Shown: positions 28,416 to 39,120, counted from the first letter of the stretch. The stretch: DNA of 63,257 bases from Gammaproteobacteria bacterium (GCA_022712915.1 JAFLJQ010000019.1:1-63257); one strand, 5' to 3'. The notes: generated by a model not told the origin, from the letters alone. Numbers and translations: made by a program.

Positions 28416-30274
28416 TAATTCCCTTTGATATTCAATACACGATCAAACCCTTTATGCCTGAAGCTCACCTTTATCAGGTCACTTGTAAGATAAATAAGCC
28501 CGATCCAACAGGTCAGGCCGTTTATATGCCCGCCTGGATCCCTGGCAGTTATATGATTCGTGATTTTGCGAAGAATATCGTACAGATCAGGGCTAGTGAT
28601 TCCAAAGGTCATGTTGATATGGAGAAACTGGATAAACAAACCTGGCTATGTGCTACCTGTTCAGGTTCTCTGACACTGGAATATGAAATCTATGCCTGGG
28701 ACCTGTCGGTACGAACGGCCCATCTGGATACGTCCCATGCTTACTACAATGGCAGTTCAGTATTTCTGGCGGTAAAAGATCAAGAACAACAAGCCTGTGC
28801 CATTGAAATTCGTCCACCCGAGGGGAAGCAATATAGTGATTGGAGAGTCGCCACCACCCTGCCCCGAAACGCCGCTAAACTTTATGGCTTCGGGGGCTAT
28901 CAGGCTAAAGACTATGATGAGTTGATCGACCATCCGGTTGAAATGGCGGACTTTACTTTGGCCAGTTTTGAGGCCGGCGGTATTCATCATGATATTATTA
29001 TCACCGGCAAGCACCGAACCGATATGGATCGCCTAAGTACTGATCTGCAAAAAATTTGCCAGACCCATATCAATATGTTCGGTGAGCTACCGCAACTGGA
29101 ACGATATATGTTTCTTACCATGGCCGTCGGTAGTGGCTATGGAGGCCTGGAACACCGTTCCTCAACCAGTCTTCTCTGTAGTCGAAATGATCTACCTTTA
29201 GAAAATCAAAACGAGTCTACAACCGAATATGTTACCTTCCTTGGCCTTTGCAGTCATGAATATTTTCATACCTGGAATATCAAGCAGATCAAACCTGCCG
29301 TATTTATGCCCTACAATCTACAACAGGAAAGCTACACCAAGCAATTGTGGGCTTTTGAAGGCTTTACCTCTTATTATGATGATCTTGGCCTGATTCGCAG
29401 TGGCCTGATTAAAACAGATCAATATCTGGAGCTACTAGGTCAGATGGCAACCCGTGTTTGGCGTGGCACAGGTCGCTTTAAACAAAGCACCGCCGAATCC
29501 AGTTTTGATGCCTGGACAAAGTTTTACAAGCAGGATGAAAATGCCCCCAATGCCATCACCAGTTATTATACCAAGGGTGCCTTGCTGGCCCTGGCGCTAG
29601 ATATGTTGATTCAAAAACATACAGCTTATGAAAAATCACTGGATGATCTGATGCGTCATCTCTGGCAGCATTATGGCAAACCACAAATCGGCGTGCCAGA
29701 AGCTGAGATTGAAAAAATCGCCAGCAAGATCGCTGGAGTGGATCTAACAGATTTTTTTGCACGACATTTATATGGTACAGAGGATATTCCTCTTTCTAAC
29801 TTGCTGGTCGACATGGGTCTCCAGTTTATATTACGACCAGCCGAGAACATGGAAGACAAAGGCGGTAAGGCAGCAAAAACAAACCAATCCCCGGTAAGTA
29901 TTGGGGCACGCTTTACCACCCACACCAATGGCGCATTGATCAGCAATGTGTTCGATAACAGCCCAGCACAATCTGCTGGTCTATCTGCTGACGATATCAT
30001 CATCGCCATCGATGGTCTCAAAGTTGATAAACTCAACATAGATAAAATCATTGCCTCCTACACTCCTGGTAGTAATATCATTGCCCATGCCTTTCGTCGC
30101 GATGAACTGATGGAGTTTTTGGTCATTCTGCAAGTCAGTGAAAATAACACCTGTGTCATCACAATTGATAATAATGCTTCCGAGGAACAAATCAGGCGGC
30201 GTGAGTCCTGGTTAAAATGCTCAAATAACCAAGGCACAGAGGATCAGAAAATAAAAATTCAGACTGTACATTAG
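28412..30274 (+). CDS. M61-family metallopeptidase with PDZ domain
   Basis: A 620-residue glycyl-aminopeptidase-like protein. The zinc motif HEYFH (282-286, in SHEYFHTWNIKQIKP) and the downstream Glu in FEGFTSYYDD are present. A beta-sandwich N-terminal domain precedes the catalytic part. A PDZ domain lies near 515-580 (ISNVFDNSPAQSAGLSADDI). No signal peptide is visible, so it should be cytosolic. The start is coupled (ATGA) to the preceding gene. Confidence 0.9.
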   Translation: MIIPFDIQYTIKPFMPEAHLYQVTCKINKPDPTGQAVYMPAWIPGSYMIRDFAKNIVQIRASDSKGHVDMEKLDKQTWLCATCSGSLTLEYEIYAWDLSVRTAHLDTSHAYYNGSSVFLAVKDQEQQACAIEIRPPEGKQYSDWRVATTLPRNAAKLYGFGGYQAKDYDELIDHPVEMADFTLASFEAGGIHHDIIITGKHRTDMDRLSTDLQKICQTHINMFGELPQLERYMFLTMAVGSGYGGLEHRSSTSLLCSRNDLPLENQNESTTEYVTFLGLCSHEYFHTWNIKQIKPAVFMPYNLQQESYTKQLWAFEGFTSYYDDLGLIRSGLIKTDQYLELLGQMATRVWRGTGRFKQSTAESSFDAWTKFYKQDENAPNAITSYYTKGALLALALDMLIQKHTAYEKSLDDLMRHLWQHYGKPQIGVPEAEIEKIASKIAGVDLTDFFARHLYGTEDIPLSNLLVDMGLQFILRPAENMEDKGGKAAKTNQSPVSIGARFTTHTNGALISNVFDNSPAQSAGLSADDIIIAIDGLKVDKLNIDKIIASYTPGSNIIAHAFRRDELMEFLVILQVSENNTCVITIDNNASEEQIRRRESWLKCSNNQGTEDQKIKIQTVH

Positions 30275-30275
30275 A

Positions 30276-30644
30276 ATGAGTAATACCAACCCCAATGGCA
30301 GCAGCGCATACAAACTCACCCACGTAGTTTATGCCTTGCAAGCCATATCCTTCTTTCTGGTTATCACATTAATCATTGCCGTCATTATCAACTATGTGAA
30401 ACGCAATGATGTCAAAGACAGTTGGTTGGAATCTCATTATCGCTGGCAAATCCGTAATTTCTGGTACAGTCTGCTGTGGCTATCACTTGGTGGTCTGAGC
30501 TTCAACCAGGGAATCGGGGCTTTTATTCTCTTTGCCTGGGCTATCTGGTTCATTTACCGCATTATCAAGGGCTGGATTTATTTAAATGATAAAAAACCTT
30601 TGTACGTCAAATCACCAAAAAATAATGCACACTATATAAAGTAG
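30276..30644 (+). CDS. Small integral membrane protein (DUF4870-like)
   Basis: A 122-residue protein with three hydrophobic segments (about 20-40, 63-80 and 82-98). The second topological loop contains SWLESHYRWQIRNFWYSLLW, the pattern SHxxWQxRTFW of a widespread small membrane-protein family near DUF4870. It starts one base after the M61 stop and ends the operon. Function unknown. Confidence 0.7.
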   Translation: MSNTNPNGSSAYKLTHVVYALQAISFFLVITLIIAVIINYVKRNDVKDSWLESHYRWQIRNFWYSLLWLSLGGLSFNQGIGAFILFAWAIWFIYRIIKGWIYLNDKKPLYVKSPKNNAHYIK

Positions 30645-31115
30645 ATTGTTACACTAACCCACTCTACATGATTAGAGAAAGATTCATTCACCATTCCAAA
30701 TTTAGTTGACCACAACAGATATCCCATAGACGTAATGTTTCAATATACCTAAGGGCTTGTGCCTTGGGTAGTTCGGTGAAGACATAGCGTATGACAACCC
30801 CACTCACGAGCACAATATTACAAGAATGTGGGGCTATTGGACTGTGAACTTGTGCATAACACTAATGACTTATTTAAGCGCCAAAAAACACTCGTAATTT
30901 TCTATAATAACATATAAATCAATATGTTATAAAGTATTATATTGAAAGGGTCTCATAGATTCTGCTGAAGAGTTAGAAACAATAACCTAGTATTTACAAG
31001 GCATATATTGTTGATATACTATACGGTGGCACAGTGCTAAATAACAACTATGCATTTACTCATTAACCGATTAAGTATCTCCCTGAGACAATATATTGAG
31101 GCATAAGGGTCATTG
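30645..31115. other. AT-rich promoter region upstream of the NRPS-PKS
   Basis: The 470-bp gap has no credible gene. It marks the shift to AT-rich DNA. It holds a 9-bp inverted repeat (30907-30930, listed separately) and several TATA-like hexamers near 30935 and 31015 without clear -35 partners. The NRPS-PKS start must be served from here. Confidence 0.45.
30907..30930. promoter_or_regulatory. Candidate operator: 9-bp inverted repeat
   Basis: ATAACATAT (30907-30915) and ATATGTTAT (30922-30930) are exact reverse complements with a 6-nt spacer, about 185 bp before the NRPS-PKS start. The size suits a dimeric repressor or activator. No regulator gene sits next to the cluster. Role inferred. Confidence 0.45.
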
Positions 31116-34100
31116 ATGGTTGATTCATACGACAATACTAATATACAAAATCACTGGAATGACACATTTGTGGATTATCCATTGGATAATTCACTGGTTT
31201 GGCATATTGAAAAACAGGTTTCAAAGACGCCTCACTTAACAGCGGTTATATCCGCTGATAAATCCCTCAACTACGAACAGTTGAATGAAAAAGCAAACCA
31301 ACTAGCCCATTATCTCATTGAATCAGGCATTAAAACGGATTCACTAGTGGGTCTATGTGTCGATCGCTCAATTGAAATGGTGATTGCGCTTCTGGGAATC
31401 CTCAAGGCAGGGGCCGCATATGTTCCCTTTGATCCAGAATATCCACAGAATCGACTTGATTTCATGGTTGAGGACTCAAGTATTTCAGTCCTTCTGAGTG
31501 AAAACAAACTCAAAAATAAATTTCCTGATCAGAAAATAAAGATCACCTGTCTGGATACAGATTGGGACGACATTGAAAAATGTAGTGTCACTAATCCTAA
31601 TTGTCCGATTAAGCCCGAAAACCTGGCATATATGATCTACACATCAGGATCAACGGGTAAACCAAAAGGAACCATGCTCTCTCATCGAGCCATCGTCAAT
31701 CGCCTTTTATGGATGCAAGATGAATATCATCTAACAGAGAATGACCGTGTGTTACAGAAAACACCGATGAGTTTTGATGTGTCGGTGTGGGAATTCTTTT
31801 GGCCTCTAATAACGGGGGCGCAGCTCGTTATGACACAGGCCGGTGGTCATCGAGATCCCGCCTATTTAGTTAATACGGTTATTGATAAAGAGATCACAAC
31901 GTTACATTTTGTACCGTCCATGCTGAATATATTTTTAACGGCATCCGGTCTTGAGAAAATCACGTCCCTCAGGCAGGTTTTCTGTAGTGGAGAAGCATTA
32001 CCATCTGAATTAGTTAAACGATTTTTTACAAAGTCAGATGCCCGATTACATAATTTATACGGTCCAACCGAAGCTGCTGTTGATGTTAGCTACTGGGAAT
32101 GCAAAAAAGACTCCGCTGAAAGTATTGTCCCCATCGGCAAGCCCATTGCTAATATTCAATTACATATATTAGATGAAAAACTTCAACCTGTTGCCATTGG
32201 CGAATCAGGAGAACTGCATATTGGTGGTGTCGGTCTGGCACGCGGTTATTTAAACCGAGAAGAACTAACCGCAGAAAAATTTATAGATAACCCATTCAAG
32301 GATAATACAAAATTATATAAAACCGGCGATTTGGCACGTTTTCTGCCTGATGGCAATATCGAATATCTTGGCCGAATTGATTTTCAGGTGAAAATTAGAG
32401 GCTTGAGAATAGAGCTTGGAGAAATAGAAAGCACCATTCTCAAACATGACGCCGTCTTAATGGCAACCGTTGTTGCTAGTGAAGAAGAATTGGGTGAAAA
32501 AAGGCTGCTTGCCTATCTGGTAGTGAATACCGACAAGCCACTTTCTATTAATGAATTAAGACACTTGTTAGGAAAAGAACTTCCGGAATATATGGTTCCA
32601 GCTGCCTTTATTTTTCTGGATGAAATGCCATTGACCCCAAATGGTAAAGTCGATAGAAACGCCCTTCCGAAAGAAAAATTAAAAAGACCTGAACTTGACC
32701 AAGTATACATCACACCTAAAACAAAAATAGAAAAAGTACTCTGTGAGATCTGGGAGGAATTACTTACCCTGGATCGTGTTGGTATTAACGATAATTTCTT
32801 TGATCTTGGTGGTAACTCATTATTAGCACTCATGAGCATCGTGCAGTTGGAAGAGCAAGAAAATATTGAGATACCTATGATCAGAATGTTTCAATATCCA
32901 TCGGTTCGCTCTCTCACATCAAGCCTTGAAGATAATAACAATGAACAGACAGAGATCGATAAAACGATAAACAGAATAAAGAAACAGCGTGAGTCGAAAG
33001 AAGACAATATTTATGCACAGGGTGGTGTTGCGATTATCGGCATGAGCGGTCGGTTTCCCGGCGCGTACGATGTCGATGAGTTGTGGTCAAATTTATGTAA
33101 TGGTCTTGAAACTGTCACCTTCTTTTCAAAAGAAGAATTGGGTCCCGGGCTTGATCCTGAAATAACCAATAACCCAAATTATGTTTTTGCCCGAGGCATT
33201 ATTCCGGATGGTGATAAGTTTGATGCCGCTTTTTTTGGTATTAATCCATCTGAAGCAAAAACGATGGATCCACAACAGCGCGTTTTTCTTGAGCTGGCGT
33301 GGGGCGCATTAGAAAATAGTGGTTACACATCTGAGTATTTTGATGGCCTTATCGGTGTGTATGCCGGTATGGGAAATAACTACTACTACCCCCTTAATGT
33401 CGATGGACATACCGATCTGGTCAAGATGGTGGGCCAATTTCCCATTATGATTGGAAATGAAAAAGATCACCTTGCAACGCGTGTTGCGAATAAACTGAAT
33501 TTAACAGGGCCGGCTGTCAGCGTACATACTGCATGCTCAACGGCTTTGACGGCTGTTGATAATGCATTTTTTAGTTTAATAACCCGACAATGTGATATGG
33601 CATTGGCCGGAGGCATTTCTTTGCAGACACCACAATATAGTGGGCAGTTATATGAGGATGGTGGTGTTTTTGCTATAGATGGCCATTGTCGTCCCTTTGA
33701 TGCAGATACAACAGGCACCATGTTTAGTGACAGTGCCGGCATTATTGTCATGAAAAGGCTGGATGACGCACTTCGAGATAACGATACCATTTACGCCGTC
33801 ATCAAGAGCACAGCACTAAATAATGATGGCTCTGAAAAGATCAGCTACCTTGCACCAAGCATCAACGGTCAAAAACAAGTGATTGCCATGGCCCTGGCAA
33901 GAGCAGGAATAGATGCAGGATCAATATCCTATATAGAAGCACATGGTACAGGCACCCCTATTGGTGACCCAATAGAAGTAGAAGCATTAACTCAGATATA
34001 TCGCCGCTATACTGATAAAAATCAGTTCTGTGGTATTGGCTCTATTAAAAGTAATTTGGGACACCCGACTATAGCCGCAGGGGTTACAGGTGTTATTAAG

Positions 34101-37100
34101 GTAGCGCTCTCACTAAAAAATGAAAAAATCCCAGCAACCATACATTATAAAAATCCAAATCCAAAAATTGATTTTGAACATAGCCCATTTTATGTCGTCG
34201 ATAAATTAACAGCCTGGCCAAAAGGTGAGGAAAAAAGACGAGGCGCAGTAAGCGCTTTCGGATTCGGCGGAACCAATGGCCATACCATTCTGGAAGAGGC
34301 ACCCGATACTAAGGAATCAGATCCATCTCGTTCTACTCAACTCATCGTATTATCCGCAAAAAATAAAGACGCGCTAGATATGATGACGAAAAATTTGGCC
34401 GATTATCTGGAAATTAATAACGACACCAATATTGCAGATGTGGCATTTACTTTACAAAATGGTAGAGTCTCTTTTAATCATCGTCGCTTTATAGTCTGCA
34501 AAAACAACGATGATGCAATAACTAATTTAAGAACGCTTAACCCACAATTTTCAAGCACACGATTAGTTGAAACAAAAAGTCCTGAAATAGTCTTTCTATT
34601 TCCAGGTCAGGGGTCACAGTATCTTAATATGGGTCGTGATTTATATGATTCTGAACCCTGTTTTAAAGAAGTTGTCGATTATTGTTCAGAGTTGCTTAAC
34701 ACTCATATTGGATGTGACTTGCGTGATATTTTATACCCAACAACAGATGATATTGAACAAGCCACAGAGACACTTAAAAATACTTATTATCAACAACCCG
34801 CCATCTTTGTCATTGAATATGCATTAGCTAAATTATGGGCATCTTGGGGCGTTACCCCAGACATTATGGTTGGCCATAGCATTGGGGAATTTGTCTGTGC
34901 TACCTTATCAGGCGTCTTTAAACTAGAGGATACGTTAGGGTTAATTGCCGCGCGTGGTCGCTTGATGAGTTCATTGCCAACAGGTTCAATGCTTTCTGTA
35001 CGACTCCCCGCAGAGGTCATTGAACAAAGACTGATGTCTGGATTATCCCTGGCGACATCAAATGGGCCTTCTCTTTGTGTTGTTGCAGGGCCAGATGACA
35101 TTATTGAGGAATTTCAAAAAGAACTTGAAAAAGAAGATATAGCCTGCACCCTCCTTCACACCTCACATGCCTTCCACTCAGAAATGATGGAACCCGCTGT
35201 TGCACCTTTTACGGAACTGGTCAGTAAGGTTGAACGCACTTCTCCTGTCATACCTTTTATATCCACCCTAACGAATAAATGGGTGACACAAAATGAAATT
35301 ACTGACCCAGCATATTGGGGTAAACATTTGCGCTCACCGGTCAGGTTTGCAGAAGCGATAGGAAAGATATGGGAGGAACCCGAACGAATTTTACTTGAGG
35401 TGGGCCCGAGAGCAGTCACGTCAACATTAGCACGACAACAGGCTAAGGATCTAAAAAAACAGATCGCAATCGCATCATTATCTGATAATGCAGATAATAA
35501 TATGGAACAGTTCTCAATGTTGAAAGCACTTGGAAGCTTATGGCTCGCAGGTGTTGATATCAATAGAGAAAAATTTTGGGCCAACGAAAAAAGAAGGCGA
35601 ATTACGCTTCCTACCTATCCATTTGCAAGAAAACGAGTTTGGCTTGACCCCGTTGCAGGTTTAAATAAATTTGATAAAAGCAACACACAACCTGTAGAAA
35701 CCGAACTGTCTGCTGAAGTTTTAGATGTAATACAACATACATCAGGCACAGTGGAATATAAACAGAAAACAGCAAAGGATCAGCTAATTGAAATACTGGA
35801 AGAGATATCCGGCATTGAGTTTGGAGAAGACCTTGACGTAACAAGAACCTTTGCTGAAATGGGGCTAGATTCATTATTCTTGACACAGATAGCCTTTAAA
35901 CTGAAAAGCGATTTCAATCTTGAGGTCAGTTTCAGACAGTTAACAAATGATTATTCAACTATTGAAAGACTGTCGCAATATATACAGGAAGAAATATCTG
36001 AACTCACAGATAAATCATCTGACAATAGCATTGTCGAAGAAAGTTCAGATTCAGAGCTCTCTTTGACACACGACTCAGATGTGAATTCAGTACAATCTAC
36101 CAGTTTTCAAAAAGAAATATTTGAACTCATCCAACAAGATGGAGATAGTGCTTCATGTTCATTTAATGAATCAATCACCATTACATTAAAGGGGAATGAA
36201 TTCAATCAAGAAAAAATGCGTGAGGCATTACATGAGTTAGTTAAACGTCATGAGGCATTGCGCTATACCTTCTCACATGATGGAAAGTATCTGATTCCAC
36301 ATAAAAATGTCAATATCAACATTTCAGTTGAAGACATATCTCTTATTTCCGACAAACTAATTAATGAAAAAATCACTGACATATTAAAACAGGATTTCTG
36401 CAAGCCTTTTAATCTTGAAAGTGGCCCACTATTTCGATCGACCATTATAAAAGTCGATGAAAACATACATAAAGTTATTATCACTTCACACCTTGCAGTT
36501 TGTGATGGCTGGTCTCTTGATGTGCTTGTTCGTGACCTAGGAATAATATATTCATCTAGTGTTATGGACATGGACGCTAAGTTAAATTTAGATATTGCCG
36601 ACAAATTTAGTGACTACTTACTCGGGACAACGACATTTGAGAAAACGGACGCCTACAAACAAATGCGTTCCTTCTGGAAGAAAAAACTCGCGACGCCTAT
36701 ATCATGCCTTGATTACCCGATAAAACAGGATTTACCTGCACAAAGAAGTTATAACGGTTCCAGGTGTGATTTATCGATAGACAAACCCACTGTACGTGCC
36801 CTGAAGTCATTATCATCTCGTATTGGATGCAGTTATTTTACAATACTTTTAGCGGGTTATAAGTTACTTTTATTAGGCTTAACACAACAAAAACGTTTAG
36901 TTGTAGGAATGCCTGTTGCCGGTCAAGCTATAGTCAACAAAAAATTTCTAGTGGGGAATTGCCTTAACTACATCCCACTGGTCAGTGAAGTTAGTCCTCA
37001 GCAAAGCGTTGAAGAATTCATAGGTACACTAAAATCCACAATATTAGATGCCATTGAAAATGGTAAATATTCATTTAATGAAATAACGGATCAACCACTC

Positions 37101-38297
37101 AAGTCAGTACATCCGGCTCGCGTTCCATTTATCCAAACATGCCTTAACATGAGTCCAAAAATGGAGGGCAATCAACTTTCTTATGCAAATCTTGAAGTTG
37201 AATATGATGTGAACCCGCGATATTTTGAGAGCTTTGAGATTTTCATTAATGCTGTTACAGAAAAAGATGATGTATTATTATTTGAGTTCCAATATAATTC
37301 TAACTTATTTTCTGAAAACACCATCAGAACCTGGCAAACTATATTACATGATATTTTAAGAGATCTAGATAACAGATCTGATTTTGAAATATCAAACTTT
37401 CTTAATAAATACTTTTTTGAAAACAAACGAGAACACACGCAAAAAAATAGCACTTTAAACGAAAACTCATCATCCGACTTACAACAGCCGGGAGACGCTT
37501 CATTTTATTTTAGCGAGGCATCTGACTTATATGGCATTTGTAATATCCCAAAGACTAAGCAACTTAATACAGGCGTTATTTTTTGTTACCCATTAGCCCA
37601 GGAATATATACTCTCTCACTGGTCATTCCGACTACTGGCAAAATCTTTACTGGCAGAAGGTTTTCCCGTATTGAAATTTGACTATTTTGGTACAGGAGAT
37701 TCACTTGGCGATACAAATGATTGGAATCTGGATAGATGGATATTAGATATTCAAGCAGCCGCGAATGAGCTTAAATTAAGGTCCGGGGTTGAAAATATTT
37801 CTGTTGTAACCCTGCGCTTTGGCTCAATATTAGCAGCCTCTGCCATTGAGAAAGGTTTAAAGGTTGATAGGCTTATATTATGGGAGCCTGTATTTTCTGG
37901 TGCTGAGTATTTATCTGGGCTAAAAAATATGCAGAATGATTTCCTTAAATCAGTCAAAAACAATTACCCATATCCTGACGACAAAGATTTAGAAGTGCAT
38001 CCAGATGAAATATTAGGTTTTATTTTTGAAAAAAATCTCCAGAAAGATATTGTAAGCAGTCAATTAAGGAATTTTTCATTCACTAACTGCAAAAATGTAG
38101 ATTTTGTTTGCACAAATAACCTTAACAAATATAACAATCTTATTGCTGCGTCAAAAACTAAAATGAATAATGTAAAATTACATAAAACAAATGACAGTAC
38201 ATCCTGGGATGATCACACACAGTTTGATATTGCAATCCTTCCTAGTAATACCATAGTTAAAATCACCGCATTGTTAAAAGGATTGAACGATGAGTGA
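31116..38297 (+). CDS. Hybrid NRPS-PKS: A(Ser)-T-KS-AT(malonyl)-ACP-C-hydrolase-like
   Basis: A 2393-residue megasynthase. Adenylation domain 30-515 (YTSGSTGKPKG 175-185) has the pocket D-V-W-H-F-S-L-V-D, which matches the serine code of EntF. PCP about 530-600 (Ser568). KS about 636-1060 (Cys807 in TACSTAL, His943, His983). AT about 1155-1440 (Ser1255 in GHSIGE; HAFH 1351-1354, the malonyl type). ACP about 1545-1625 (Ser1586). C domain about 1670-2100 (SHLAVCDG, catalytic His1792). A hydrolase-like domain covers 2150-2393 (FDYFGTGDS; RFGS at the elbow instead of GxSxG). No KR, DH, ER or standard thioesterase is present. There is no upstream C domain, so seryl-PCP acts as starter. Expected product: a short Ser-malonyl beta-keto unit passed to an unknown acceptor. 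Confidence 0.93.
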   Translation: MVDSYDNTNIQNHWNDTFVDYPLDNSLVWHIEKQVSKTPHLTAVISADKSLNYEQLNEKANQLAHYLIESGIKTDSLVGLCVDRSIEMVIALLGILKAGAAYVPFDPEYPQNRLDFMVEDSSISVLLSENKLKNKFPDQKIKITCLDTDWDDIEKCSVTNPNCPIKPENLAYMIYTSGSTGKPKGTMLSHRAIVNRLLWMQDEYHLTENDRVLQKTPMSFDVSVWEFFWPLITGAQLVMTQAGGHRDPAYLVNTVIDKEITTLHFVPSMLNIFLTASGLEKITSLRQVFCSGEALPSELVKRFFTKSDARLHNLYGPTEAAVDVSYWECKKDSAESIVPIGKPIANIQLHILDEKLQPVAIGESGELHIGGVGLARGYLNREELTAEKFIDNPFKDNTKLYKTGDLARFLPDGNIEYLGRIDFQVKIRGLRIELGEIESTILKHDAVLMATVVASEEELGEKRLLAYLVVNTDKPLSINELRHLLGKELPEYMVPAAFIFLDEMPLTPNGKVDRNALPKEKLKRPELDQVYITPKTKIEKVLCEIWEELLTLDRVGINDNFFDLGGNSLLALMSIVQLEEQENIEIPMIRMFQYPSVRSLTSSLEDNNNEQTEIDKTINRIKKQRESKEDNIYAQGGVAIIGMSGRFPGAYDVDELWSNLCNGLETVTFFSKEELGPGLDPEITNNPNYVFARGIIPDGDKFDAAFFGINPSEAKTMDPQQRVFLELAWGALENSGYTSEYFDGLIGVYAGMGNNYYYPLNVDGHTDLVKMVGQFPIMIGNEKDHLATRVANKLNLTGPAVSVHTACSTALTAVDNAFFSLITRQCDMALAGGISLQTPQYSGQLYEDGGVFAIDGHCRPFDADTTGTMFSDSAGIIVMKRLDDALRDNDTIYAVIKSTALNNDGSEKISYLAPSINGQKQVIAMALARAGIDAGSISYIEAHGTGTPIGDPIEVEALTQIYRRYTDKNQFCGIGSIKSNLGHPTIAAGVTGVIKVALSLKNEKIPATIHYKNPNPKIDFEHSPFYVVDKLTAWPKGEEKRRGAVSAFGFGGTNGHTILEEAPDTKESDPSRSTQLIVLSAKNKDALDMMTKNLADYLEINNDTNIADVAFTLQNGRVSFNHRRFIVCKNNDDAITNLRTLNPQFSSTRLVETKSPEIVFLFPGQGSQYLNMGRDLYDSEPCFKEVVDYCSELLNTHIGCDLRDILYPTTDDIEQATETLKNTYYQQPAIFVIEYALAKLWASWGVTPDIMVGHSIGEFVCATLSGVFKLEDTLGLIAARGRLMSSLPTGSMLSVRLPAEVIEQRLMSGLSLATSNGPSLCVVAGPDDIIEEFQKELEKEDIACTLLHTSHAFHSEMMEPAVAPFTELVSKVERTSPVIPFISTLTNKWVTQNEITDPAYWGKHLRSPVRFAEAIGKIWEEPERILLEVGPRAVTSTLARQQAKDLKKQIAIASLSDNADNNMEQFSMLKALGSLWLAGVDINREKFWANEKRRRITLPTYPFARKRVWLDPVAGLNKFDKSNTQPVETELSAEVLDVIQHTSGTVEYKQKTAKDQLIEILEEISGIEFGEDLDVTRTFAEMGLDSLFLTQIAFKLKSDFNLEVSFRQLTNDYSTIERLSQYIQEEISELTDKSSDNSIVEESSDSELSLTHDSDVNSVQSTSFQKEIFELIQQDGDSASCSFNESITITLKGNEFNQEKMREALHELVKRHEALRYTFSHDGKYLIPHKNVNINISVEDISLISDKLINEKITDILKQDFCKPFNLESGPLFRSTIIKVDENIHKVIITSHLAVCDGWSLDVLVRDLGIIYSSSVMDMDAKLNLDIADKFSDYLLGTTTFEKTDAYKQMRSFWKKKLATPISCLDYPIKQDLPAQRSYNGSRCDLSIDKPTVRALKSLSSRIGCSYFTILLAGYKLLLLGLTQQKRLVVGMPVAGQAIVNKKFLVGNCLNYIPLVSEVSPQQSVEEFIGTLKSTILDAIENGKYSFNEITDQPLKSVHPARVPFIQTCLNMSPKMEGNQLSYANLEVEYDVNPRYFESFEIFINAVTEKDDVLLFEFQYNSNLFSENTIRTWQTILHDILRDLDNRSDFEISNFLNKYFFENKREHTQKNSTLNENSSSDLQQPGDASFYFSEASDLYGICNIPKTKQLNTGVIFCYPLAQEYILSHWSFRLLAKSLLAEGFPVLKFDYFGTGDSLGDTNDWNLDRWILDIQAAANELKLRSGVENISVVTLRFGSILAASAIEKGLKVDRLILWEPVFSGAEYLSGLKNMQNDFLKSVKNNYPYPDDKDLEVHPDEILGFIFEKNLQKDIVSSQLRNFSFTNCKNVDFVCTNNLNKYNNLIAASKTKMNNVKLHKTNDSTSWDDHTQFDIAILPSNTIVKITALLKGLNDE

Positions 38298-39111
38298 GAA
38301 AGCTATATCTTTCGGATTCAATAATGGTTTTATGGGTGTTATATCTGAGCCAGAAGGAAATGCAATTATAGATGCACCCATTATGATTATTTTAAATACC
38401 GGGATAGGACATAAAGCGGGCGGCTCATTTAGAATCTCAGTAGATATCGCGAGATCCGTACAAAAAGAAGGATTTACTTGCTTAAGATTTGACCTGTCAG
38501 GACTGGGTGACAGTAAAATGCGAATCAGCAATGGGAAAGAGGATTTGCCGGTTACCGATGTAATAATCGCAATGGATTACCTCTGTGAAAAATATGGCAC
38601 ATCAAAATTTGTTCTGATGGGACTTTGTTCTGGATCCGATAATTCACATAGAACAGCAGTAGCTGATGACCGTGTTATTGGTACAATCAATCTTGATGGT
38701 TACGGCTATCGTAATAATAAATATTATATAAATCATTATGGAAAAAGATTGTCGTCATTAAAATATATAAATCAAAAACTAAAAAATAAGCTCAGAAAAA
38801 AAGAAAACGTTAAGATTGAATCAAACCAAGCTGACGCGTATGTTAGAAAATTTCCCCCTTTTGAACAGTCACGCACAGAATTTTCTGCTTTATCCCATCG
38901 AAATGTTAAAATGCTATATATGTTCACAGGTGGTGTAGGTGATTATTACAACTATAAAAATCAATTCCGTGACGTTTTTAACATGGTCGATTTTAAAAAT
39001 AATCTTGAGTTAGAATATTATATACATGCCAATCACAGTTTTTCATGGGTTTACAGTAGACAGAGAATAGTCAATAAAATCCTTAATTGGATGGTTCTTC
39101 AATTTAAATAA
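38290..39111 (+). CDS. Alpha/beta hydrolase with Cys-containing nucleophile elbow
   Basis: A 273-residue hydrolase-fold protein. LRFDLSGLGDS is the oxyanion strand region and GLCSGSDN the elbow, placing Cys at the usual Ser position (GxCxG). The last ~35 residues hold the expected C-terminal His region (HANHSFSWV). It is related to hydrolases associated with exosortase or NRPS loci. It overlaps the megasynthase by 8 nt, so the two are translated together; it may release or transfer the assembled acyl chain. The Cys nucleophile suggests acyltransfer as much as hydrolysis. Confidence 0.72.
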   Translation: MSEKAISFGFNNGFMGVISEPEGNAIIDAPIMIILNTGIGHKAGGSFRISVDIARSVQKEGFTCLRFDLSGLGDSKMRISNGKEDLPVTDVIIAMDYLCEKYGTSKFVLMGLCSGSDNSHRTAVADDRVIGTINLDGYGYRNNKYYINHYGKRLSSLKYINQKLKNKLRKKENVKIESNQADAYVRKFPPFEQSRTEFSALSHRNVKMLYMFTGGVGDYYNYKNQFRDVFNMVDFKNNLELEYYIHANHSFSWVYSRQRIVNKILNWMVLQFK

Positions 39112-39120
39112 TTGCTATAC

